Assembly (NCBI GenBank): GCA_002726535.1
Contig: PBTG01000027.1
Coordinates: forward strand, 1 to 34,432
Source of the DNA: Myxococcales bacterium
Lineage (GTDB): Bacteria > Myxococcota_A > UBA9042
Reading direction: 5' to 3'
DNA length: 34,432 bases
A program made the position numbers and the translations under genes. Below, in pieces: positions 1 through 8,148 of this stretch (the first letter of the stretch is position 1; every line of letters begins with the position of its first letter). The notes under the pieces were generated by a model. The model was given only the letters and a program-made list of their open reading frames with translations, did not search any database and was not told the DNA's origin.

Positions 1-1
1 T

Positions 2-2350
2 GTAGCGCAATCTCTGGCACTAAACGGCTACTTCAAAGATGCCAACCAAGTGCTGGCCGACGCGAACGAAGCGATCGGCACGCGATCGGAGCGCAAACGC
101 GTCGAGCGCGCCTGGGGAACTGTATTTCTGAGCAAATACAATTTCAAAGAGGCGGACATCGCGTTTCGAAAAGTCCTGGCCATCGACCCGACCGACATCG
201 ACGCTATCGCCGGGATGCTCCGAATTGATCTAGACAGCGACCGCGATCCACGCAAAGCGAAAAAGCGGCTCCTTGCTGCGCTCAAGCGGCGCCCAAACCA
301 GCCGATGCTCCTGAGCTTGAGAGCAGAAGTCGCTCTGCATGATGAAGACCTTCAAGCCGCCCTCAAATGGACAAGGCAAGCTCTCAAGGTCGCTCCGTCA
401 CATCGTCACGCACTGGCCATTGAGTACACCATATTTTGCCTGCTCGATGACCGCCGCAGTCTCAAGCGTGCGATCGCCAAATACAGCAAGCTCAACCCTT
501 CTGACGCTCGTCCTCATGTGATCGCAGCGCATTATTTGGAAGTCGCCCATCGCTACGACCGAGTGGTTACAGAGTTGAAAACCGCTCTGAAGCGCAATAT
601 GGAGTCGGCGACTGCGCACGCCGCCCTCGGCATGAGCTACGCTCGCCTCGCCGATGACGTTCGCGCATTCAAGCACCTCGAGATCGCTTTCCGTCTCGAC
701 CCCTTCAACGTCCGCACAGCCAACGTCTTGAACGTTTTGTACGATGGCGTCCTCAAACATATGCCGGTCTTGAAGGGCCGAGTGGTAGACCTGCGCGTTC
801 ACCGCCGCCACAAGCTCGCTATGCAGCGAACTTTACTGCCGTTTTTGCAAGAGAGTTATGACATTCTGTCGAAAAAATATGCTATGCGACCGAGACCACC
901 GCTTCGTGTGGAGGTGTTCCCGACGACCGAACAATTCAGTGTTCGTACGGTTGGGTTACCGGCATTAGGAGCCCATGCCGTATGTTTCGGTCACTTGATC
1001 ACAAGCCGGTCGCCCACGGACAAAGCGTTTAACTGGAAGATGGTGCTGCACCACGAGATGGCGCATGTCTTTCACCTCCAAGCGACCGAGGGACGTGTGC
1101 CGCGCTGGCTAACCGAAGGGCTCGCGATGATGGAGAGTGCGTGGCTCAATCCGCGCTATCACATGCGCGCCTATCGCCGACTGTATCGACGTATGAAGGC
1201 CAACAAACTGTCGAAGATTCGTACCTTCAACCTCGCCTTTTCACAGGCTCGGTCGATGCGAGAGATCGCTGATGCTTATTACCAAGCGATGATGCTCACT
1301 GCGTATCTCAACGAAGCCTACGGCTTCGACAAACTCCGTAAGCTTGTCTTTGCTCACAAAAGTGCGAAGCCAACTGCGATATTGGTGACCAAAGTCTACG
1401 GTCGCTCTCCTGAGAGAATCGATGAAGAGTTTCGACAATGGTTGCGCACCAAACTGGTGCGATATGCCGATGATTTTCGTCCATCGCGCAAGCACATACG
1501 AGCGCTTTGGTCCAAATCGAAATCCAAAGACCTCAACTCTGCAGCAGCCGCATTGCAGCGCGGTGGTGTCAAAGGGATTATCGAGCAGCTCCGGCGAGCC
1601 GTCACTCCTGGCAAAGCGGAGCCCAAAGCTCGATGTGCGGCTCAATTCGTGCTGATGGAGCACGCCCTTGCAAATCAAGACTGGCGGGCTGCTCTGAGAG
1701 CGAGCAGGGCGCTTTGCCAGCAAAGAGGTTGCGATGGTGTAAAGCAGCGTCTGGTGATGGCCAAGGCGTTAAAAAAGCTTGGGAAGCCTGGTACAGATGT
1801 GCATCTGAAAGCTGCGCTGAACAAAGACCCCGAAGATCCGAGCACGTTGGCTTTGGCTCGTCAGTGGGCATCGACAGACGCAGACAAAGCTCGGTGGCTC
1901 AGGCAGACCATCATGATCTCTCCCAATGACGTGGGCTCCGCCATTCGATTGGCAACCTTGAGTTGGAAGCAATTGTGGCCCAATGGCCTGCGAAATGACC
2001 CGCAAGGTACGAAGCGCTCATCGATGAGGAAATCGGCTATCGACGACCTCCAATTCGCGGCAAACCAACTCGAAGAGACGACACCACACACGGCCAACCA
2101 AGCTCTCTGGGAGGCCCGCGCTCTGGTCGCACAAGGGCGATGGCGCGCAGCGAGTCTGGTCTATCCACTGGCGGCGGATCGAAGCGTCCGAGCCGAAATG
2201 CGTCAGTTGATTTGGTGTGAGTTGGCCGATGTTGCAGCACACATCAAAAATGCAGCGCTCAAAGAGCGAGCTGCACGAAAGTGCCGCAATCGTGCTCAGC
2301 CTAGCTCAGCGAAGCAGTCGCCAGGGTTGCCTGAATCCGTTAGACTCTGA
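2..2350 (+). CDS. TPR-repeat protein with zinc-metallopeptidase (gluzincin, peptidase MA-like) domain, 5'-truncated
   Basis: The reading frame is open to the left edge. A GTG at 50 exists, but the residues before it continue the same helical pattern, so the true start is probably outside the window. Counting from the GTG, residues 1-240 are tetratricopeptide-like helix pairs (for example A..G.....ARLADDVRAFKHLEIAF). A metallopeptidase segment follows, with HEMAH at about 335-339 and a downstream WLTEG whose Glu (about 356) fits the third zinc ligand of gluzincins. Further TPR-like helices fill 480-740. In family terms this is an 'MA-like peptidase with TPR' protein; substrate and location are unknown. 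Its stop lies 2 nt before the next ATG, so the two genes are probably co-translated. No signal peptide can be judged because the N-terminus is missing. Confidence 0.8.
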   Translation, partial: VAQSLALNGYFKDANQVLADANEAIGTRSERKRVERAWGTVFLSKYNFKEADIAFRKVLAIDPTDIDAIAGMLRIDLDSDRDPRKAKKRLLAALKRRPNQPMLLSLRAEVALHDEDLQAALKWTRQALKVAPSHRHALAIEYTIFCLLDDRRSLKRAIAKYSKLNPSDARPHVIAAHYLEVAHRYDRVVTELKTALKRNMESATAHAALGMSYARLADDVRAFKHLEIAFRLDPFNVRTANVLNVLYDGVLKHMPVLKGRVVDLRVHRRHKLAMQRTLLPFLQESYDILSKKYAMRPRPPLRVEVFPTTEQFSVRTVGLPALGAHAVCFGHLITSRSPTDKAFNWKMVLHHEMAHVFHLQATEGRVPRWLTEGLAMMESAWLNPRYHMRAYRRLYRRMKANKLSKIRTFNLAFSQARSMREIADAYYQAMMLTAYLNEAYGFDKLRKLVFAHKSAKPTAILVTKVYGRSPERIDEEFRQWLRTKLVRYADDFRPSRKHIRALWSKSKSKDLNSAAAALQRGGVKGIIEQLRRAVTPGKAEPKARCAAQFVLMEHALANQDWRAALRASRALCQQRGCDGVKQRLVMAKALKKLGKPGTDVHLKAALNKDPEDPSTLALARQWASTDADKARWLRQTIMISPNDVGSAIRLATLSWKQLWPNGLRNDPQGTKRSSMRKSAIDDLQFAANQLEETTPHTANQALWEARALVAQGRWRAASLVYPLAADRSVRAEMRQLIWCELADVAAHIKNAALKERAARKCRNRAQPSSAKQSPGLPESVRL

Positions 2351-2352
2351 GC

Positions 2353-3762
2353 ATGTTGCAGCGACTGCAAAAACTCGGCGCAGGACTCACCCGCTGGACT
2401 ATTCGCTGGGTTCCAGATGCCTGGATCGTCGCCATTTTATTGACTCTCTTGGTGTGGATTTTGGCGGTGTGGCTCGGTGGTGCAGCCTGGGGGGTCGGCG
2501 AACAGCCCTTGCCTGTATGCGGCGCTACGAAAAGCTGCGGTGCTTTCGATGCTTGGTCGGGAGGAATTTGGAGACTCCTGAAGCTCTCGGCTCAATTCGC
2601 TCTAGCTTTGGTCGCGGCGCAAGCGTGCGCGACCTCAAGACCTCTATATGGCTTAATGAATCGCCTCGCCTCTCTGCCCGACGCCAGTCGCCCTCGCCAG
2701 GCGATCGTCTTGATGGCGCTCTTTTCAGCCCTAACCGCCTACCTGAACTGGGCCGTCAATTTGGTGATGTGCGCAGCCTTTGTTCCGATTGTGGCGGCGC
2801 GCAATCCACGAACGGATTGGCGTTTGTTAGTGGCCACAGCCTACCTAGGTATCGGTGTCGTATGGCACGGTGGACTCTCAGGCTCTGCTCCCCTGGTGGC
2901 CGCTACTGCCGATAGCTTTCTCATCAAGCAGGGAATTTTGGCGCAACCTTTGTCCATTTCCGAGACCTTATTGGCTCCTTTCAATCTCATCTATTTGGTG
3001 ATCATTACGGCTGTTGCGACCACGACGATGGCGCTACTGCACCCTGAGGCCGCAGACACCAAAGCGCTACCAATCGAGCAGGCCGAGGCATTGGTCAGCC
3101 CGCCAGGGCCTCGCCCCTCGCCAAGCACTCCAGCGGAGCGTCTCAATATGTCACGGTTGATGAGCATGGCGGTAGGCTGTCTTGTCCTCGCCCATTTGGT
3201 GACTCGCTTCATCCGCGAGGGCAGCGGTGGTTGGGATATCAACGGCTACAACGCAGCCTTCGTTGGATTGGCATTGGTGCTCCACGACTCTCCTCAATCC
3301 TTTCTTCGAGGCTGCGAGCAAGGCGCCAAAAACGCTTGGGGAATCATCGTTCAATTCCCACTCTATGCCGGAATCTTTGGATTGATGACTCTGACCCCTT
3401 TAGCGAGCCAACTCAGCGATGGCTTGGCCTCTTTCGGAAGCGCCCAAAGCTATCCAGCAGTGGTTTATGCGCTCAGTGCGATGGTCAACTATCTGGTGCC
3501 CTCCGGGGGCTCACAATTTGTGATTGAAGCCCCCTACATCCTCAGCGCCGGTGCTAGCCACGGTCTTGAAGCCGGAGCGACTGTGTTGGCTTTTGCTTAT
3601 GGCGATATGAGCACCAATCTCATCCAACCCTTTTGGGCGATTCCTTTGCTGAGCGTTACCGGTGTGTCATTTGGCGAGATCATGGGCTACTGCTTACTGC
3701 TCTTCGCTGCGGTAACCACGGTCACTCTCGGAGCCGTATGGTGTATGCCGCTCTTTTTGTAA
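2353..3762 (+). CDS. atoE: Short-chain fatty acid transporter, AtoE family
   Basis: The 469-aa polytopic inner-membrane protein matches the AtoE/TIGR00366 family along its whole length. It has an N-terminal RW.PD...A..LTLL helix, a central ILVQFPLYAGI-like segment (here IIVQFPLYAGIFGLM), the conserved VPSGGSQFVIEAP loop near residue 385, and a C-terminal AYGD....QPFWAIPLL...G....IMGYC region. Family members are thought to import short-chain fatty acids such as acetoacetate or butyrate; the exact substrate cannot be read from sequence. E. coli AtoE is about 440 aa, so the length is normal. The ATG starts 2 nt after the upstream stop. The last 25 nt overlap the N-terminus of the next gene in another frame. 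No ato catabolic genes (CoA transferase, thiolase) are nearby, so its context differs from the E. coli ato operon. Confidence 0.85.
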   Translation: MLQRLQKLGAGLTRWTIRWVPDAWIVAILLTLLVWILAVWLGGAAWGVGEQPLPVCGATKSCGAFDAWSGGIWRLLKLSAQFALALVAAQACATSRPLYGLMNRLASLPDASRPRQAIVLMALFSALTAYLNWAVNLVMCAAFVPIVAARNPRTDWRLLVATAYLGIGVVWHGGLSGSAPLVAATADSFLIKQGILAQPLSISETLLAPFNLIYLVIITAVATTTMALLHPEAADTKALPIEQAEALVSPPGPRPSPSTPAERLNMSRLMSMAVGCLVLAHLVTRFIREGSGGWDINGYNAAFVGLALVLHDSPQSFLRGCEQGAKNAWGIIVQFPLYAGIFGLMTLTPLASQLSDGLASFGSAQSYPAVVYALSAMVNYLVPSGGSQFVIEAPYILSAGASHGLEAGATVLAFAYGDMSTNLIQPFWAIPLLSVTGVSFGEIMGYCLLLFAAVTTVTLGAVWCMPLFL

Positions 3763-6700
3763 ATCGACACGCGCACACTTGGCTGGCGACGCTCTGCCTC
3801 ATGATGTTTTGGGGTTGCTCGACGAGCAGTGAGCCTGCGAAGCAAAGTTCGACTAACCAGCCATCGTTACGCTCTGATGTCGGGCTCGATGGCGCCCTGA
3901 GTATCGAGGCAGACCGTAGCGGCTTGGTAGATATCGAAGAGGTTGTAGACATCGCAACCGACACCACGATAACGAGCATCGATCTCGACATCATTCAATC
4001 TGACGGCGCTCCAGTCGACGTCGACAATCCGTTGGAAGACAGCACTGGAGAGACACACAGCGACGATGTGGTGGATGCAACGATTCAATTGGACGCTGTC
4101 GGAGATACATCGCTGCCTTCATCAGATGGTGGCTCGATGGTCGATGCAAGTATCGATAGCGGCAGTATCGACACCGCAGTCAATGACACGGGACCTGTCG
4201 ACACAAAAGTATGCCCATTCGGTCTGACCCCTTCGCTTATCAACTGCGGGTTTCAAGGGGTTTGCGCCGGCACCGTGAAGGTCAAGTGTGTAGCCGATCA
4301 ACCCACTTGTGATTACACAAAGGTGCCCAACTACGAGGTCGTCGAACTCACCTGTGACGGTCTAGACAATGACTGCAACGGAGCGACAGACAACAACCTC
4401 GCTCGCCCGATCGCTGTGAGTTGGCCCAATGTTGGGGTCTGTAAGAAGGCCTTGAAGGTCTGCGATGCAAGCAACGGCTGGAAAGAACCAAAGGGAGTTG
4501 AGATTGCTGGCTATCAGAGCGTCGAGACCCAATGTGACGGACTGGACAACGATTGTGATGGCGTGACGGATATCGACATTACAGGCAAGCCGCCGATGAG
4601 TTCCGCCCTCGGGGTCTGCAGTTCGCTGAGCAAGGTGTGTTTGTGGGGCATGTGGTTAAACCCAAACCCCCAACAAGCCCCGAATTATCAAGCCGTCGAG
4701 ACCCTTTGTGACGGGCTGGACAACGACTGTGATGGACTGACCGATGAGAGTCTTTCGCCGCCTAAACTGCCCTCCGGCGGGTTCAAGGTCCTTCAATCCG
4801 GTGTCTGCACTGGCGCTAAAGCGAGTTGTGTCAAAGGTGTGTGGGTCGCACCAGATTATGCCAAATACGTCAGTTCAATTGGACTGAGCGGGCTATACGA
4901 GCCCATTGAGCAGACCTGCGATGGGCTAGACAACGACTGCGATGGGCAAACAGACGAAGGATTAACCGGGCCGCCAGCGTCGATTCAATTTGGCGTCTGT
5001 GCCGGGCTAAGGAAAGTGTGCAAAGGCATCAATGGGTGGATGGATCCTCCGCTGCAGCAAGTCGCAAAGGTCTCGCTGGGACCAGAGATCTCTTGCGATG
5101 GACAGGACAACGATTGTGACGGCAAGACAGATGAGGAGGCCATATGTCCGCTCTGGCAGCTCGGAGGCCGAAATCAAGCGGGTGCAGCCGTACGAGGCGA
5201 CACTGTGGTCATCGCCGCGGGCTCGTCTATGCAGATATTCAAAGCCGCAAAGTTGGTCAGACAAGACTTTCGTCACTCACAACCAGTCGTAGCTTTGGCG
5301 CTATCATCTGACGGAAAACTACTCGCCTCTTGCAGCACCAACGAAGTCTTACGAGTTCAGTCGGTCAACGATGGCGTCATGGTCGACAAAGTCGATGCCC
5401 CCGGAAAAACCTGGCGCTCTGTCAGTTGGGCCCCGACCAACAAAGCGGTCGCCGTGGGAGACTCCGTCGGATGGGTTCGAGTCGTTCCCATCGGGTCAGG
5501 TCCGGGCGCTTTCGCGAAAAAACTCTTCAGTGGTGTGGTCAGACCCATTCGATGGGTTCAGTCAGGATCATTGACAGGACTTCGCGTGGTCGCCGCCGGT
5601 GGCAACGGGCAGGTCAAAGCCATTCATCCCTACACAGGGGTGACGTGGACCTACGAGCCAAAGCCTCTTGCCAAGGGCGTTGTCACGGACATCGCCATCG
5701 ACAAGCGATATGCGGCTGTCTCTTGGAACCAAGGTGGTGTGGCGGTCTTTGACACCAAAGATGGCGCGACTTTGGGTGCAACCTTCGCCCTGACAGTCGC
5801 CGCTCAAGCATTGAGTTTCGACGAAATGGGGCGCTTGTGGGTGATCGACAAGCAAGGCGACGTACGTCGTTATGACCCTCAAGGAGATCCGCCCAGCAGT
5901 TGGAAACTCAGTTGGTCCTTTGTTGGTACAAGCGCGCCTGGTCCAGTCGTGAGTCTCGATTGGTTGCCACCGAAGATTTTGTTGGCCAGCGGGTCACAGG
6001 CTACGGGCACGCTCTCCGACAAGGGAGCTTGGAGCTTGTTGTGGCAAGGCTCAAACGCGTTGACTGCATCCCTGAGCATCCAACCACCTCTTTGGGCACG
6101 AGCTCTTGGCGGTCCACAAGTGTATTTCGGTGACGCCTCAGGACCCCTCGGAAGCCTGTCTCCTCACGGTAGCGGCAAAGTCGCGGAGCTCGCACTTTCG
6201 CCAAACAATGCCTCTACATTGTTGAGTCGCAGTCAAAAAGGAGCTCTTGTGTCTTGGCCGTTGCCGGGGGCTAAAGGCCCGCTTTGGTCAGTCAACACCG
6301 CAGTGACTGGTTCACTCGCATGGAGCCCTGATGGGAGCGCTCACTGGCGCGCTCAAAAGAGCCAGCTCTGGCGGACATCGGTAGCGGACGGCAAAAGCAC
6401 CCTGTGGTACAGCCATCCAAAGGGAGCAAAGATCGATGCAATCTCTGTCTCTGCTCAACATGATCGTCTCGCCTTTGCATGCCAGGACTCCACCGAACAA
6501 TTGGTGATGATGGACCTAAAGAAGAGTTCCATTTTGTGGAGTCGGGATAAACTCGTTGCACCCCGACACGCACTCGCATGGCGACCCGATGGCAAGGAAA
6601 TATTGGCATCGGGAGGCAGTGCGAAGCTCGCCCTAATCGACACGCAGCAAGGCAAGACAATCGCCTTGTTACCCGGACACTTTGGATACGTCAGTGCTTT

Positions 6701-6932
6701 GGCCTGGATGAGCGAAGGCAAACGCTTTGTGAGCGCTTCCGATGATGGACTCGTCCGCTTATGGCGCCGAACCAGCAAAGGAGCGATAGGAGAGATGACC
6801 TCGGTGAGGCATTGCAACTGGCCCTGTCTCGGGAACGGCGGTGTTGTAGGAGTCGGTCAGATCGGAGCCAACCGGTGGGTATCTCTCGGTAGCGATGGAG
6901 GACAAATTCTTTGGAGTCTTCCGCCTCTGTAA
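3738..6932 (+). CDS. Large lipoprotein with five MopE-like Cys repeats and a C-terminal WD40-type beta-propeller
   Basis: I place the start at ATG 3738 because it gives a lipoprotein signal peptide with a hydrophobic LATLCLMMFWG stretch and a lipobox Cys near residue 27; ATGs at 3801/3804 are too close to it. The frame is open back to 3633 inside atoE, but that would bury the signal. After the Cys comes a low-complexity Asp/Ser/Thr-rich linker to about residue 155. Five repeats of the type CDGLDNDCDGxTD (MopE-like, putative metal-binding, surface proteins of myxobacteria) follow up to about residue 470. The rest is WD40-like blades: LALSSDGKLLASCS early, and FGYVSALAWMSEGKRFVSASDDGLVRLW near the end. 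Probably an outer-membrane-anchored, cell-surface protein; ligand unknown. It overlaps atoE by 25 nt, so translation may be coupled. Confidence 0.8.
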   Translation: MVYAALFVNRHAHTWLATLCLMMFWGCSTSSEPAKQSSTNQPSLRSDVGLDGALSIEADRSGLVDIEEVVDIATDTTITSIDLDIIQSDGAPVDVDNPLEDSTGETHSDDVVDATIQLDAVGDTSLPSSDGGSMVDASIDSGSIDTAVNDTGPVDTKVCPFGLTPSLINCGFQGVCAGTVKVKCVADQPTCDYTKVPNYEVVELTCDGLDNDCNGATDNNLARPIAVSWPNVGVCKKALKVCDASNGWKEPKGVEIAGYQSVETQCDGLDNDCDGVTDIDITGKPPMSSALGVCSSLSKVCLWGMWLNPNPQQAPNYQAVETLCDGLDNDCDGLTDESLSPPKLPSGGFKVLQSGVCTGAKASCVKGVWVAPDYAKYVSSIGLSGLYEPIEQTCDGLDNDCDGQTDEGLTGPPASIQFGVCAGLRKVCKGINGWMDPPLQQVAKVSLGPEISCDGQDNDCDGKTDEEAICPLWQLGGRNQAGAAVRGDTVVIAAGSSMQIFKAAKLVRQDFRHSQPVVALALSSDGKLLASCSTNEVLRVQSVNDGVMVDKVDAPGKTWRSVSWAPTNKAVAVGDSVGWVRVVPIGSGPGAFAKKLFSGVVRPIRWVQSGSLTGLRVVAAGGNGQVKAIHPYTGVTWTYEPKPLAKGVVTDIAIDKRYAAVSWNQGGVAVFDTKDGATLGATFALTVAAQALSFDEMGRLWVIDKQGDVRRYDPQGDPPSSWKLSWSFVGTSAPGPVVSLDWLPPKILLASGSQATGTLSDKGAWSLLWQGSNALTASLSIQPPLWARALGGPQVYFGDASGPLGSLSPHGSGKVAELALSPNNASTLLSRSQKGALVSWPLPGAKGPLWSVNTAVTGSLAWSPDGSAHWRAQKSQLWRTSVADGKSTLWYSHPKGAKIDAISVSAQHDRLAFACQDSTEQLVMMDLKKSSILWSRDKLVAPRHALAWRPDGKEILASGGSAKLALIDTQQGKTIALLPGHFGYVSALAWMSEGKRFVSASDDGLVRLWRRTSKGAIGEMTSVRHCNWPCLGNGGVVGVGQIGANRWVSLGSDGGQILWSLPPL
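4353..5133 (+). repeat. Five in-gene tandem MopE-type repeat units
   Basis: Near-identical stretches encoding CDG(L/Q)DNDC(D/N)G start at about 4353, 4533, 4707, 4917 and 5094, so the period is roughly 174-210 nt. Between the cores lie a second Cys pair (GVC......VC) and variable residues. The cores are much more alike at DNA level (acaacgaytgtgatgg) than the spacers, as expected for intragenic duplication under selection for the Asp/Cys motif. Confidence 0.9.
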
Positions 6933-6995
6933 AGGCAGATTGACCCCACCGAAAAGCCGCGCCCATACTGCCGACCAGCCCTGAGGAGACTCCGA

Positions 6996-8138
6996 ATGAA
7001 CACAGCCCTGACCGACAACCAAAGATTGCCCCTTGAGTTGGTGTACGAACGACATCGTCCGCTCGTCCAAGTGGATCGAGATGTCTCCATTCGGCTGAGG
7101 GTCGCCAAGGGACAGCTTCCTTCAAGCCTTGGAGATCTGGTCCCGACGTTGACCTATCTCATCAGCGATCCTGATATCGAGGTTCGCCGTGAGGCAATCA
7201 AGACACTATCTGATGCCCCCGAAACCGAACTCTCACAGGTTCTGAGCGGCCCGCAGAGTTCCAGACTTCTTGAGATCTTAGCCCAAAAGCTCACTGCTTC
7301 TGCAGCCCTCGTCGCTATCGCCCTCAATAGTAAAACGGTCGTGTCGACTTTGGTCGATCTCGCCGGGCGCGGAGATGCGCAGGTCTGCGACGTCATCGGC
7401 CGGAACGCACAGCGCGCCTTGGACAACCCGAGCATCATTGAAGCGCTCTTCTTTAACCCACTCGCTCCACAGGGATCCGTGCAGAACCTGATGGAATTGG
7501 CGGTACGTGAAGGGCTCCCTCTCGATCATATGCCGGGTTTTGTAGAGATTCGAGAGGACCTGCTCGGCCAAGTCGCTAGCGGTCAGAGCGCGGCTCCGCT
7601 GGCTTTGACGGACATCGATTTTCTCAACGTCGTGGAGTTGGCCACCAACGCCAATGATGGCCAAGTCACTGGCGGCAAAGCCTTCGAGGAGCAAGAGGAG
7701 GTCAAGCGTAGCCTCCAGGCGATGATTATGAATATGTCCGTGGCCGAGAAAATCAGGCTGGCTTTGATCGGTGATGCGAACGCTCGTAAGCTATTGATTC
7801 GTGACCCGAAAAAGATGGTTTCGCTCGCCGTACTAAAATCTCCACGACTAACAGATGGTGAAATTCGGCTCTTCGCTGCCAACAAAAACGTCGCCGACGA
7901 GGTCATCTCCAGCATCTCACGAAACCGTACTTGGACACGGGACTACATGGTACGAAAAGCCCTGGTGATGAATCCTAAGACCAAACTCACCGCAGCCATG
8001 GGGTTCATGCGTACGTTGATTGCCAAAGACATCAAGTCGGTCAGCAAAAGTCGGGAAGTCTCCACCGTTGTTGCTCGCGCAGCAAAGACGCTTTTGGAGA
8101 AGATTGAAATGGGTAAAAAGAAAAAGAAGAAGAAGTAA
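6996..8138 (+). CDS. Uncharacterised alpha-helical (HEAT-like) repeat protein with poly-lysine tail
   Basis: The 380-aa soluble protein has no signal peptide. ATG 6996 is preceded by a GAGGAG Shine-Dalgarno (around 6982-6987). The N-terminal half has HEAT-like helices (LTYLISDPDIEVRREAIKTL at about 49-68). The C-terminal half carries the pattern LTDGEIRLFAANKNVADEVI and SRNRTWTRDYMVRKALVMNP at about 286-330. As far as I recall this is shared by uncharacterised deltaproteobacterial proteins. The last residues are MG followed by seven Lys, encoded by an AAA/AAG run. I cannot assign a function; the basic tail could bind nucleic acid or acidic membrane, which is inference. It lies 63 nt after the lipoprotein gene and converges on the 5'-nucleotidase gene with only 10 nt between stops. 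Confidence 0.75.
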   Translation: MNTALTDNQRLPLELVYERHRPLVQVDRDVSIRLRVAKGQLPSSLGDLVPTLTYLISDPDIEVRREAIKTLSDAPETELSQVLSGPQSSRLLEILAQKLTASAALVAIALNSKTVVSTLVDLAGRGDAQVCDVIGRNAQRALDNPSIIEALFFNPLAPQGSVQNLMELAVREGLPLDHMPGFVEIREDLLGQVASGQSAAPLALTDIDFLNVVELATNANDGQVTGGKAFEEQEEVKRSLQAMIMNMSVAEKIRLALIGDANARKLLIRDPKKMVSLAVLKSPRLTDGEIRLFAANKNVADEVISSISRNRTWTRDYMVRKALVMNPKTKLTAAMGFMRTLIAKDIKSVSKSREVSTVVARAAKTLLEKIEMGKKKKKKK

Positions 8139-8148
8139 GCCTTGTTGC

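Noticed and set aside
2217-2915. A 232-aa plus-strand frame across the peptidase/transporter junction
   Set aside because: It overlaps two well-supported genes in another frame and shows no family motif; it is a shadow.
4353-5133. Regular repeats considered as a CRISPR-like array
   Set aside because: The repeats are in frame, encode the MopE-type motif and have coding spacers; they are protein repeats.
5464-5480. A GTTCGA-like tRNA T-loop look-alike
   Set aside because: It lies in the middle of a coding sequence and no acceptor or anticodon stem can be built around it.
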